This document shows positions 45,573 to 56,504 of a stretch of DNA of 64,000 nt, in pieces (position 1 is the first letter of the stretch; each line of letters starts with the position of its first letter). The DNA lies in the NCBI GenBank assembly GCA_016748015.1, contig JAAOMT010000426.1, positions 153,620-217,619 of the forward strand, read 5' to 3'. Position numbers and translations under genes: made by a program. Origin of the DNA: Geosiphon pyriformis (Eukaryota; Glomeromycota; Glomeromycetes; Archaeosporales; Geosiphonaceae). The notes below the pieces were generated by a model. The model was not told the DNA's origin and made no database searches. It saw only the letters and a list, made by a program, of their open reading frames with translations.

Positions 45573-45695
45573 GGAATTACCCCAGTATTGAGTATCAGAG
45601 GCATAACTGCTTACAGCCATTATTCTCACGTTTCCACGGCTCTTCTTTTGGATGGCATGACTTGTAAAGAACTTTATTTTATCTATCGAACCTAA
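45573..45695 (+). CDS. Possible terminal exon of unknown gene
   Basis: A pyrimidine-rich acceptor (ttttcctatcag) precedes 41 codons starting G-I-T-P-V-L-S-I-R-G and ending F-I-Y-R-T before TAA. Coding-like composition stands out from the surroundings. No upstream exon identified, so this may be a stray fragment. Confidence 0.25.
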   Translation, partial: GITPVLSIRGITAYSHYSHVSTALLLDGMTCKELYFIYRT

Positions 45696-46650
45696 AAACT
45701 CCAGTTGACTAAGTGTTTTTAGGCATATCTTTTTTTGTATATCGACAATTTATTAATTCAAGTTAGGGGTCAGGTAGGTTGATCATGCAAAAAGCTAGCT
45801 CGAAAATAAACCATACACCACTAACTGTAATAAAATACTGACTGTAGAAAATTATGCCAAATATGACTTTAATTTTAATTTTTGACCAAAACGCCAGCAT
45901 TTAATATTCTTATATTTAGCAAATATTTCAATTAAATATGGTAAGAGGATACAAATTGTATGACTTTTTGAGATCCCCATCTCATAATATAACTTGGATT
46001 TATCAGAATCGAAAGAAACACGAACTCGAAAAGATTATGACAAAAACCGTTTTTTGGTCAATCTACAGTAGAAGCATAATGACCCAGATCGTGGAAATTA
46101 CCTATTACTATATATCAATAATTTTCTAGATTATCAAGAGTTATTTTCAATCAACGTTTAGAAAGAGCCAAGAAATTTGAGTTAAAAAATGAAAGATGAT
46201 AGGATTTGAAAAATATATATTCGCTTGAACTCATAGAATCACCTGATACGCATAAGTTATTTTCGAATGTCTTTACGATGTTTACTAACAGGCTAAAAAA
46301 TTTAGGATTGGATGAATAGTAGGACTCTTCGTATCGTTTAAAGATGTCCAAGCAAAATATTAATTTTGATCGCTAACCCACCCCTTTGTACAACTTTGTA
46401 AGAATTAAAACAATGGGAATCTACTTACCAAGATCGCATGACATTATATTGATTTGGACTTTTTAGTTTGTGATTAAGCATGACCAAAAGATTATCTGGC
46501 CATGAATTTTTTTCATTTTAAGAATTTCATAGAATACTACCGATAATGGTAAAATTGCTCTTTAAAAAACTTAACCATTTTTATTTTTGCAAGATGTTGG
46601 GAAAAAAGGGAAATTTTTATTGCAATAATTCATAAAAATTAGGTAAGAAC
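45696..46650. other. Intergenic region before the carbonic anhydrase gene
   Basis: Short frames at 45938-46129 (+) and 46151-46351 (-) are the only candidates, and neither has motif support. Confidence 0.35.
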
Positions 46651-46666
46651 TACCTCGAGGGTTTTG

Positions 46667-46674
46667 TATAAAAC
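46667..46674 (+). promoter_or_regulatory. TATA box of the carbonic anhydrase gene
   Basis: TATAAAAC lies about 90 bases upstream of the ATG at 46759, within a GC-moderate promoter. Confidence 0.5.
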
Positions 46675-46758
46675 GACACAGAAAATTCTCCAGTTTCTGA
46701 CCGCTAAGAAGAAAAGTTTCATCCCTTCTTCAAGCAAAAACTAAATTGCACAGTAAAA

Positions 46759-47707
46759 ATGATTAAAAACGCGCTTTCACTCACTATTATTTTCGCCAGC
46801 TTGGCTCTAGTTTACGCAACACCAGCAAAAAAAACAGGACTATCATGGGGCTACACTGCTTACGATGGTCCCGAAACATCCGCTTGGCCTGACGAATGCC
46901 GCACCGGAACTCAGCAATCACCAATCAACATTGATCAAACTCTTTTTTCAAAAGGCACTGGCACTACAACCACTCCTGATGTTAGCAAACTCCCAAACGT
47001 TTACACTTTCAAAGCGATAAACAGAGGTCACACTGTCGAATTCATCTCACCAGAACCAGATTCATTTATTCCAATTACCCTATCTAAAGATGGTTATACC
47101 TACCACTTGGCAGGCTTTCATTTCCATACCCCATCTGAGCATCGTGTTGATAATATTCATTCAGATGCAGAAGTTCATTTCGTGTTCAAAACTTCTTCGT
47201 CATCAGAGCTGAAGATTGCTGTGGTCGGTTTCTTTTTGCAAGCTGCAGAAGAGGGTAGCGATTATATCAGTTCTTTGTTTGCTAATGGACTACCTGGCCC
47301 AAATATTGGCGATGAGGTGCAAGTACAGGGAATTAATATTGGCCAATTTTTCAAGGATAGTAACAATCTTAAAGAGGTATGTTTGAACTGATCTTAAATG
47401 TGATTATGAAAGATTATTGGCGTAAACACTAACTTTTTATTACTTTTAAAATTAGGCTTATCAATATGACGGAAGTTTGACCACTCCACCATGTAGCGAG
47501 GGTCTCAAATGGCACGTCAACCCTCAAATTTATCCAATAAGCTTGCCTAATTACCATGATCTTCGTCGCAATATAGGATTCAGCGCACGTACCCTTAACC
47601 GCCGGGAAGATAATGCCGGTGAGGCGCACCATTGGCATACGAAGGTACTTGATGTCAAGACTTGGGTTCACAAAATGCAAAAAGTCTTTGAATCAGCTGA
47701 TTATTAA
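46759..47707 (+). CDS. Secreted alpha-type carbonic anhydrase, 289 aa, two exons
   Basis: Catalyses CO2 + H2O to bicarbonate and a proton. Exon 1 is 46759-47376 (206 codons), the intron is 47377-47455 (79 bp, gtatgt...attag, with a CACTAAC branch site near 47427), and exon 2 is 47456-47707, phase 0. The first 20 residues are a signal peptide (hydrophobic I-I-F-A-S-L-A-L-V-Y-A), so the enzyme is exported. Alpha-class landmarks are Q-Q-S-P-I-N-I-D, F-H-F-H-T-P-S-E-H (two zinc His), A-E-V-H-F-V-F (third zinc His), then across the intron Y-D-G-S-L-T-T-P-P-C-S-E-G-L-K-W. All three zinc ligands and the T-T-P-P-C substrate loop are present and the length fits the family. It could acidify or buffer the hyphal surface or plant interface. 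The reading is intact, with normal TGG codons. Confidence 0.93.
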
Positions 47708-48685
47708 TCAGTCTTTTATTAGATCTAGCACTTCAATTATATTTAAATTGTAAATCTTAGCTGCGAGCGTTCTGATTGTTTATAAAAATAAAAAATAACT
47801 TCATAGTATATATTTGATGGTGAAATTTGTAAAGGGTCACTCGTATATTGTCGCATCTTGCATTTAAGGAATGCTCAATGTTTGATAGCACTTTTTCTAA
47901 TAATTTGCTCATTTTAATTCCGTTATTATAGTGGATATGGTTTTTATTCGTCTTGGGAATATTGATTTTTTCTTGAACTTGCAAAGATGATCCACAGTTT
48001 TGTGGGCCTGTATTCCGCAGCAAGTATTCCCCGAAATTCTTTTGCGAACATGGGACTACGGGTTACATATTAAAATCATTCATATGATTTAAGAGATGGA
48101 AATTGAGAATATGCATAATTTGAGGCTTAAAAGTATAAATGTTGGAAGTGTAAGGGTATGTGGAGCAGTGAGTGAGAACTTTATGAGGTTTGCAGGAAAT
48201 TTATTCAAATTAAAGGTATAGCTTTCAAGAAAGAGGTTTTATATTGAAATGCCTAAAATATTTCCAATAATATAGTCTAATTACTAGATAGCTTTGAATT
48301 ACCCTGATAACTTCTTGTTAAATAATGAATTCATAATAAAAACCTTCGGGCAAAATAGTCATCTTTTAGCTAATTTGAAAGATTTGAAAAAGGATAAAAG
48401 CTTTTAATATCATTGATTCCGTCAGTGTTAACATCACAATTTTTATATAATTAAAAAAATGACCAGTTTTTGTCTGATTTAGTCGTCAGTGATTAATGCG
48501 AAACAGATTTAAGTATTGTATTAATATCATAATTTTTTAACTCATAATTAAAACACAATAAACATTAAGCATAGTTCGTCACAAAAATTTTACTACATTT
48601 TCATGAAGACCACACTGATTGATATATTTTCAGAAAGCCCAAAAGCAACTGACTTTATTAATATAAAATTTAATATGCGATTCTT
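47708..48685. other. 3' flank of the carbonic anhydrase gene
   Basis: No coding region recognised on either strand. The minus-strand frame at 47757-48023 has no motif. Confidence 0.4.
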
Positions 48686-48691
48686 TCGCCT

Positions 48692-49330
48692 TTACTCTCG
48701 ATAATCAACTCGCAACGCAGTGACATTGAATTTACTACACAATGGCCAGTGAATAACTTGGGGTACATTTTTCGCAAGAAACCCCTTAGCTACTCGATTT
48801 ATCGTTATCTTGATGAAAGTGCCACTTCTTGCCAAGTATCCCATTAACTTCCCAAAATACTGTTGCAAAATTTCACAATAGAACTTACCATCCATAGTAC
48901 GCCGAAAACAAAATAAGCTAATTTTTCCCCTCATATAAAAGCCGTCCAACAAAAGTTTTTGTGGTCTTGGATGAACTGGCCGTTTTCCTTTTTACTAATG
49001 TTCAATTGTGTTTGGGAAAAGTTAAAATGCTGTTTCATTACAAAATGAAGTTTTTTCCAGTTATCATTAAAATGAAATTTGGCCCCATTCAACATGTTTC
49101 TGCTTTTGAACTTCGTTAGCATTGGCCTAGTAATTGGTAAGTTTTTCATTTATTGAAATTATTTTTAAATGTCTGCCAATTGTGCGATATAAAATTCTAC
49201 GGACATATTGATGTCCTTTTTCGATACATGTCCTGTAATCTTCTTGCGACGATCATTACCGCCTTTGTGGTCAATTTTTCCATTGTATCGTACAATTGAG
49301 ATAGATAACTTAGTCAGTTTACTTAATTTT
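48692..49330 (-). pseudogene. Tc1/mariner transposase remnant
   Basis: Two overlapping minus-strand frames (48931-49149 and 48692-48952) form one transposase with a frameshift. The first has M-L-T-K-F-K-S-R-N and N-D-N-W-K-K-L-H-F ... H-F-N-F-S, the block before the first catalytic Asp. The second has I-S-L-F-C-F-R-R-T-M-D-G-K-F-Y-C-E-I-L-Q-Q and F-L-A-K-N-V-P-Q-V-I-H-W-P. The central Q-x-D-N-x-P-x-H-T catalytic block is degraded and the last block is cut off after H-W-P. DNA further right (to about 49330) carries traces of the N-terminal helix-turn-helix region. Inactive. Confidence 0.72.
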
Positions 49331-49529
49331 GAGATGGAACGTTCTAGAAATACAATTTATTTCTAATGTGAATTATGTACAAAGGTTGCTCATTCATTCC
49401 GCTTTAGAAATAATGGAAATGAAATCTATGGGGTTTTATTTGGATCTTAGGGTTGGTAGAATGGTTGAGCCGGGAAAAGGAAAAATGATTATCATTTTAT
49501 AAAAAGAGAAATGAAACTTAAGATAAATT

Positions 49530-49537
49530 CTTAAATT
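49530..49537. repeat. Target-site duplication, left
   Basis: CTTAAATT, identical to 50414-50421. Confidence 0.9.
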
Positions 49538-50413
49538 TAGGGATGTTAATCGGTCCGGTCCCGTCAGTCCCAAGCAGGACTGGACCGGACCGAGATCCCA
49601 GGATCATCCTTTTGGATGATCCGAATATATCACGTGTTTATGACGTGATTAAAAAATTACGATTTAATTATTTATTTGAAAAACAGAAGAGTAGGCCATT
49701 AATATTGCTTTGCTTTTCATTAGATTGCGTTTAAGACCTCCTTTGAACATTAGTGTTAATAGTTTGTCTATTGTACAATAGACACTAAAAGTAACGCCCA
49801 CTTTTGTATAGTAATACATATAAAAATCGGACGTTACTTTCAGTGCCTATTGTACATATATATTGACGAAACTCAAGTTACTTTATTATTATATGTGAGC
49901 AACAAATATTGCAATTGTATCGGAACATGCTACAACAGCATATTCTTTATTCATCAAAGACACCGAAGAGATCTGCTTTACCGAACCCAATAGCCATGAG
50001 CACCGTGGTTAGTTAATTTCACTTGAGTTATGTTGATTTTCCGATTAGTACCTCTTATATTAACAGAAATGTCTTGTAATATTTTTCAAAGATGAAAACT
50101 CGATAAATATCGCATCGCACTAAAATTATATTGCCCTAAACAATGAACAACTTTGTAATGAGAAAATGGTATGTTCGAAATTCATAACTAATTCTTTTTG
50201 TCACGTATAAAAGAAAGTCGTGTCATGATCGTTTTATAGTATGTTGCGTTCATTTTTTTGTGTTCATGATAAAAATATCACCAACGCTGAACATTAATCT
50301 TTGTATTACTAAATAATAAGGTGGGACGAACCTATAGAATCGTCTGTTTTGTCACATGACTAAAATTACTGCGGGACCGACGGTCCTAAAGTTAGGACCG
50401 ATTAACATCCCTA
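49538..50413. mobile_element. Non-autonomous hAT-type DNA transposon (876 bp)
   Basis: Terminal inverted repeats TAGGGATGTTAATCGGTCC (left) and GGACCGATTAACATCCCTA (right, 50395-50413) match perfectly over 19 bp. The element is flanked by the perfect 8-bp direct repeat CTTAAATT. An 8-bp duplication with TAGGG-type ends is the hAT superfamily signature. No transposase is encoded; the longest frame (49543-49734) starts within the TIR and is not coding-like. Intact ends and duplication suggest a recent insertion, mobilised by a hAT transposase elsewhere. Confidence 0.9.
49772..49856. repeat. Internal inverted repeat within the hAT element
   Basis: Two 25-base arms (49772-49796 and 49832-49856) are inverted copies with two mismatches, both A/G, and a 35-base loop. 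The left arm is preceded by a separate perfect palindrome, GTCTATTGTACAATAGAC (49766-49783). It may be a smaller foldback element nested in the hAT element. Confidence 0.65.
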
Positions 50414-50421
50414 CTTAAATT
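50414..50421. repeat. Target-site duplication, right
   Basis: CTTAAATT, identical to the left copy. Confidence 0.9.
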
Positions 50422-53020
50422 TACAAGCTACTATAAAGAAAAAGTGAAAAATTGCTTAGAAATTATTTCATGCATCAAATAATTTTAAAGATTAAAATAT
50501 CATCACTTTAATAAAAATAAATAAATTTTCATTTTTGTATTTTGAAAACAATAATTCAAGAACTTAATTTATGAATTGCTTTTACCTTGAATAAAAATAA
50601 TTTATATAACCTTTTGAATTTTTCGGACTAAATTTAATAAAACTTTCCAGTTATCAATTTCATGGCAGTTCAAATCAAGAATAATAATGAACAAGATATT
50701 GAAGTAATTTATGCAAATGCACGTTTTATTCGTTTTAAATAGTATTAAGATTTGAAAACATTATAATCTTTTAATTTTAGGTTGTACAGAATTCTGATCC
50801 AAGTAAATTTATGTAGTAAAAAAAATTATTATGTTAATTTTTAAACATTCAAAACAATAGAAATTAATGTGTCTCATGAAATTACCATAGAAACCTATTT
50901 TTGAAATGGTTTCTCATAATTTAAGCGACTTTGAACACAATCTAACTGGGAAATCATTAATTACTCGCCCATTCTATTACCATAATTGATATTTGGTGTT
51001 CAAATTTGCCCCAAACAAACTTGTATCCAAAAAATCAATATTGACAAAACTATTCATGTAAATGTATTTTATTGAATACCTAAAATTATACGACCAAAAT
51101 AAAAAAACTTTCTTTAGAAGGAAAACGTCGAAATATTTCTTTAAATTATGTACCTAATGCGCTGTCTGTTATTTCGATATTAAAATTTTGGAGACAGTGT
51201 AATATTTTACATAATCCTCAGGGGAGGAGCAAGGGTTCATCAAACAATTCCCGGAAGAGGTTTCCCGAGCGCAATTCTCATCTCTGTCCATTACAATTAC
51301 ATAATTCTGGTATTTGTAAACTTCCTACTCTGCGATGATTTTTATTGTTACCAAACAAGCTACAAGTCTTGGATGTAAAGACCTCATTTTAGATGACAAC
51401 ACGGACTCTTAATCCCTCAGCCCTTGGCAACCAGACGTTGAAGGAAACGGTAATGTGTCCAGCAAATCATTTTCCGGAAAATTTTTTGCATAATTTTCTC
51501 GCCTTGCGATTTATGTCTGATACCTCAAACGACAGAATGACGATTGTGTCAAACTTGTGTATGAAGAATACAATGGTCTTTCTGTAGATTTTAATCAGCA
51601 AACACACAATTATTCGTCGTATATGCAAGACTGGTTACGCTTTGAAATAAAGATAGTCAGTTTAGCTGTTTCGAAATGAGGTTATTCATATACTTGCATA
51701 GGCAACAATGTTTCAATGTCACCGGAGCCCATTTTAGAGGTGAATACGAATTGAAGGATGTACAAACGCAAGGATCAATAGTGACTACTGCCCATTTGGG
51801 CTTCGTGGAATTGCCTTTGCGTCTCATAGACCTAAGAAAACTTCTAATTTTAGGAATATCTAAATTTACTATCAAATGTAATTTTATGCAGATAGGGTCA
51901 CTTATTGTTTCTTTGTTTAGGAGAGTCACCAAAATTTTCTCACCATTTTTTTAAATGCATATTCTATATGCCAGAATAGCCTAAAATGCATGTAATTGCA
52001 CAAAAATGATATACAATATGTTTATTCAAAATAGTAATTTATTTATTTTGATTTACAGGGTTTATTTTTTTATCCGAAACTTATTACCATTACAATACGT
52101 TTCGTTAAATGAGAAAATTAATTGCAAAACAGCATGGCATAATTTTTTATTATTTTCAATATGATGATTCATATCAGAAGATTACTGAAATTGGGTCTAA
52201 GAACTTGAAATCTCATGAAAGGGATTAAGATCAATTGTATCTCTTTGAAAATCAGTAATTGGAAACACACACATTAGAATACTTTTTAAAAATATGTTAT
52301 ATTCATCTTAAAATGTATGTTTTCAAAGAGCAATGGTTAGTTTTAAGAAAACAATGTCTCACTTCACAAATCAAAGATTGCAAGCGCATTTTATACAAAG
52401 TTGAATTGCATATTCTTTACTTTGGTCTACTTAAAATCCCGATCTTTATTCAATCAAAACCTATGGGCTGAAGTTAAAAAGAAACTTACGAAACCAGAAA
52501 AATCTTTTTCAACTTAAATATTATGTTAAAAAAAACATTCCAATAGATATGATTGATAATATGCCATGTCAATTTCAAGGAGTAATAACAGTTGAAAGGA
52601 GATCCAACCAAGTATTAATTGTTTAATACAAAATGTAAAGTTCTACCAATTAAAATAAAATCTTATCAGCAATTTATATTAGGTAAAAAATTTCTTGGTG
52701 TCCCTCTGTATGAAGAAAAGTTTTAAATGAAAAAATAAAAATACTAGAAACCCTTTTCATGAAAATAAAATCTCTACATTATGTTCATATGCATAGATGA
52801 AGTGTGAAGATACGAAACATAGAAATGATTCCATAATGATGATAAAAAATTCAAAATGTGAATCGTAATAGTCTGATACAATGGCTGGAAATAAAGATAT
52901 GTGCTGGCGTATCTTGGTATCGCTGTGTATTACATCCAATTATTTTGTCTTGTGCTGTCAGCACCTGGTCAATGGCTCTTTATCAGTGATATTAGCAGGA
53001 GCAACCTTGTAAGATTAACT
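50422..53020. other. Intergenic region without a confirmed gene
   Basis: The stretch 51200-51600 is GC-richer. A 64-codon frame at 51393 might be an exon (a donor-like GGTAATG follows its 19th codon), but nothing confirms it. No domain recognised elsewhere. Confidence 0.35.
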
Positions 53021-53026
53021 GCAGCT

Positions 53027-53251
53027 TTAAAAAACTTTTGTTCGTCTCACATCATCAAAAGAAGACGTTTTTGTTGAAAAGCCATAAGCTTCAGCCATTT
53101 CTTTTCCGTGATGCCATTTTGCCTTGATACAACACAATATCTTTTGTTCAAGCCATCCATCGGTAGTTAGAACATATTTTGACCAGTAACGTGCGGTGGA
53201 GAATTTTTTCCAAGCATTTTCACTTGTTGCATGCCATTGTACTAGTTTTCG
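53027..53251 (-). pseudogene. Unrecognised coding-like fragment
   Basis: 74 codons open on the minus strand after a TGA at 53252-53254, with coding-like composition and five Trp residues (Q-W-H-A-T-S-E-N-A-W-K-K-F, Y-W-S-K-Y-V-L-T-T-D-G-W-L-E, A-K-W-H-H-G-K). A neighbouring minus-strand frame (53280-53528, ending L-G-L-E-A-L-L-E-R-T-K) lies immediately upstream but is out of phase. I infer a broken gene or an unresolved exon pair. Function unknown. Confidence 0.35.
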
Positions 53252-53529
53252 TCATGCACTTTTTACGACGCTCTCCACTTTATTTAGTTCGTTCCAATAA
53301 AGCCTCAAGTCCCAGTCGGTTGAAATTGACATCTGAGCTAATATCGCTGAGAAGTTCGTAGGTTAGAAATCGAGAGAGATGGTGCCGCTTTTGTTGCCCG
53401 AGATCCTCTTTTTGTTTGGGGCTAGAGACATGTGAGCGTAGAGGTGACGTTTCTTGATAGCGGAGGTGGTGTGGAGGTAGTGATTTTGGGGGAGAGATAG
53501 CAAAAAAGGAGGTAACAAAAATTTTCAAC

Positions 53530-55370
53530 GGCAGAAATTTGATATTAGGATAAAATTTGGTAGTTTTATTTGGAGAGAAAAAATAGTAAATTTGTTGAAT
53601 GGAGAGATTTTTTAAATTTTTAAATTTTTCGAATTGATTTTATTAATGATTACCTTGAAGTTATTAAGTATGAAAAACATATAGCATACCAAATGTTAAC
53701 ATGACATTCTCCACATACTTATTTACGAAAGGTTACAACTATCGACTGAAAGTAATTTTTGCATAAATATATTCGTTACGAAAATATCTTTATCAATTAG
53801 GCTATAACAAAGATAAATCTCAATATATTTTAATCAAAACCCATTTATTCTTGGTTCTGGATATTAACAGTTGCCAAGACCGACTATAACATGGATGACT
53901 GGTTGCATCTGAATTATGTAATGTTTGTTGCAAAAGTCAAAACTTTTTTATGAATTTTCGATTCAAAAATTTTTTTCACTCCCATTCTGAATTATAACGC
54001 CAACCAAAAAGTTAAAAAATTATTTTCCACCCACGCTTTTTGATTACCAAATCCACGTCGATCTAAAGGAAATTGTATCACTAAAGCTTCTTATTTAAAA
54101 GTAAAATTTTCCTTCTATATGTATATGTAATTGGAAAATAATTATCATGCAATGAACACAAAAATTTTTTAAGGTAAATTGAATTGTTGATACATGTAGA
54201 ACACAAATGGAAATAGAATAAGCATTACAACAATAAAATATGAAAAGACTTATACTTTTGGTAGTTCCCGAGCCGATTTAGACCTTATTTAACAAGATTT
54301 TTGTTTTTTTCTTCCATTTGTTTCCATATTCCGAAGAAAAAGTTTTTTAAATCTGGACTCCCCCGCGATCATGAAGAATTACCATGACATTGTGGTTATT
54401 TAATAAACTTGAAGAACCAGTTTTATTTCGGCTAGTAGAAGTTTCTTTTACCACGTTCTGTTTACTAATATAATTTACTGTGATTGTCGAAACCACCTTC
54501 AAATTGGCACTCTTAATAAGTCTTTCAGCGGGTTGAACAGGAATTTTTTGAAGGCTTGAAAGGCTGATAACAAACTTGAATTATGTCTTTTGATTTTGAC
54601 ATTGTTTTTTTTTCAAAATCATATATTCTTTCTGTACGGAAACTTTAAAAAAAAATTTGATTTCATTATACATCAATAGTAATATTCATCAAAAGGTAAA
54701 TTTTGCCGATTTTAAATTATTGTGAACAAACTTAATTTTCTTCTCAAAGAACTCGCTGTGTTATTTTTTCTAGATCTACAACCAAAAAGACAGCTCAATC
54801 GCTTATTACATCATGCATCTATCGACACCGGTTATCATTTTATATCTTCCATGATCAGTACAATACCTGATGTTCACTAACTTTTTCTTGTTCTGATTTA
54901 ACACCTTTTGGTTGTATATATTTTAACATAATGTGGTAAATTAAAAAATGTTTTTCACAAAATAAAGAACAAGTACTCGGCCATATTTGATGCCAGAACT
55001 TGTTCATTCAATTCTGACACTGGTTTGAAACCCTGCTTTAATATATATCGAATTTTAAAATCAAATCAAAACTAATAATCAACAATTTTATATCATATCT
55101 TTACAAATGGAAAGGTTAAAATTAATCATTTATGCAATCAATTATACAATCAGATTTATTTATTATTCAAGATAAGAAATGGTCGTCGTTGTGAATATTT
55201 GTTGGTTTAATTATACTACTGCTATTCATAGTTAAATGATTTGATGATATAAAGGCAACGATATCTGCTACCCCCCATACTTTGAAAATTTGAACTCCCA
55301 AAGTATTACACAGTAAAGGTTCCACAGGTGGTACTACTGTTTGAAGTTTGAAAAAATCTTTATTATCAAA
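53530..55370. other. Intergenic region before the gene at 55378
   Basis: No frame or motif found. A TATA-like GATATAAAGG at about 55239 may serve the gene at 55378. Confidence 0.35.
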
Positions 55371-55377
55371 AATCTCA

Positions 55378-56504
55378 ATGGATTACTTCCCACGGCAGCA
55401 ACAACACGAAACTTCCTACTTTGCCGCTGAATATCACCAAACCTCAGCGTATTCCGAGGAAGATTGGTTTCCTTTCGTAGAGTTCCAAATATCTGAATCT
55501 TTAGTGACTAGTTCCTTGTTCACTACCTCAAAAGAACACTTTGCAAATTTAGGAAGAACAAATTTTCCTATCAATACACCAGTGAAAACAACAACAACAG
55601 CAGTATTCAACGATACAATTGACAAAAGTAATCAAAATGAAAACAATTCAACGAGTTTACACATAACAGCGCAACCAAGCAAAATAATATCTTCTTTAGT
55701 TGAATTTATTGCAAGCGAATTCAATGAGCATGCCATACAACAAATCGACTCGGAACTTGATCATTCCAATGACGCTTATTCTAATGATACACCCGGCTTC
55801 TCGTCTTCATCATCAGTATTTTCTTCTGGCCCACAAACACCGGTAGACAGAAATCCTAATAGCAATAATAACACTATTTCAATGAAAAGAGACCGACTCA
55901 ACTCTAGAAAATCCCTTCGGAAAATGAATACAAGTTCTACAGAAAAATCCTATTTTGACGGATGGGATGGTACTTTCGTAGAGGAATCTATTGATTCAAT
56001 AATATATGATGAAAAATTCGAGGCAAGTTATTTTTTTTCCTCTGTATTCAACTGATTGTCGAATTTTGAATAAATTTAACTTACTTGCCTTGTCTCATTC
56101 AACAGAATGCAATCACACTTGGTGCCACTAAGGAAAAATCCAATTCTTACCCTTTTATGGATTATGAAAGTCCTACTGAACCCCTATTATCTGATGAAGA
56201 TCATAACTCCTCTTTCCCATCAATCTTTACCACTTCACCGATTGATGCACAAAAAGGGTTCTTTAAGACTTTGTTTAACGGTAAATCAACCAGTCGAGAA
56301 CAAACTCCCAAGTCCACAAATAATAGCAACAACAATTCTGACAAAAAACGTCGCTCAAAGTCACCAACAAATCGGGGGATCATGTCACCACAGGAACAAT
56401 ATAAATTAAATTTGCATCAACATTACCAAAATGTTATAACAATGGCTCGTAAACAAAACGTTTCTGCAAGTTTTCGTCGAGAAGCATGGGCAATGAATTG
56501 TTAA
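55378..56504 (+). CDS. Hypothetical W-G-x-F-V-E-E protein, 347 aa, two exons, GC-AG intron
   Basis: The first ATG is at 55378 (M-D-Y-F-P-R-Q-Q-Q-H); codons upstream come from a TTG. Exon 1 is 55378-56022, the intron is 56023-56105 (83 bp) with donor GAG/gcaagt and acceptor ttcaacag, and exon 2 is 56106-56504, phase 0. The GC donor has the otherwise strong consensus known for GC-AG introns. Most of the protein is Ser/Thr/Asn-rich and looks disordered. The conserved core is Y-F-D-G-W-D-G-T-F-V-E-E-S followed by an acidic stretch directly before the intron, shared with the gene at 42650. Exon 2 has a basic K-K-R-R-S-K-S-P patch and a helical C-terminus (about residues 305-347, ending F-R-R-E-A-W-A-M-N-C). 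Several S-P and T-P sites could be phosphorylated. Function unknown. Confidence 0.72.

Noticed and set aside
49543-49734. 63-codon ORF at the left end of the hAT element
   Set aside because: It begins within the terminal inverted repeat and has no transposase or zinc-finger motif.
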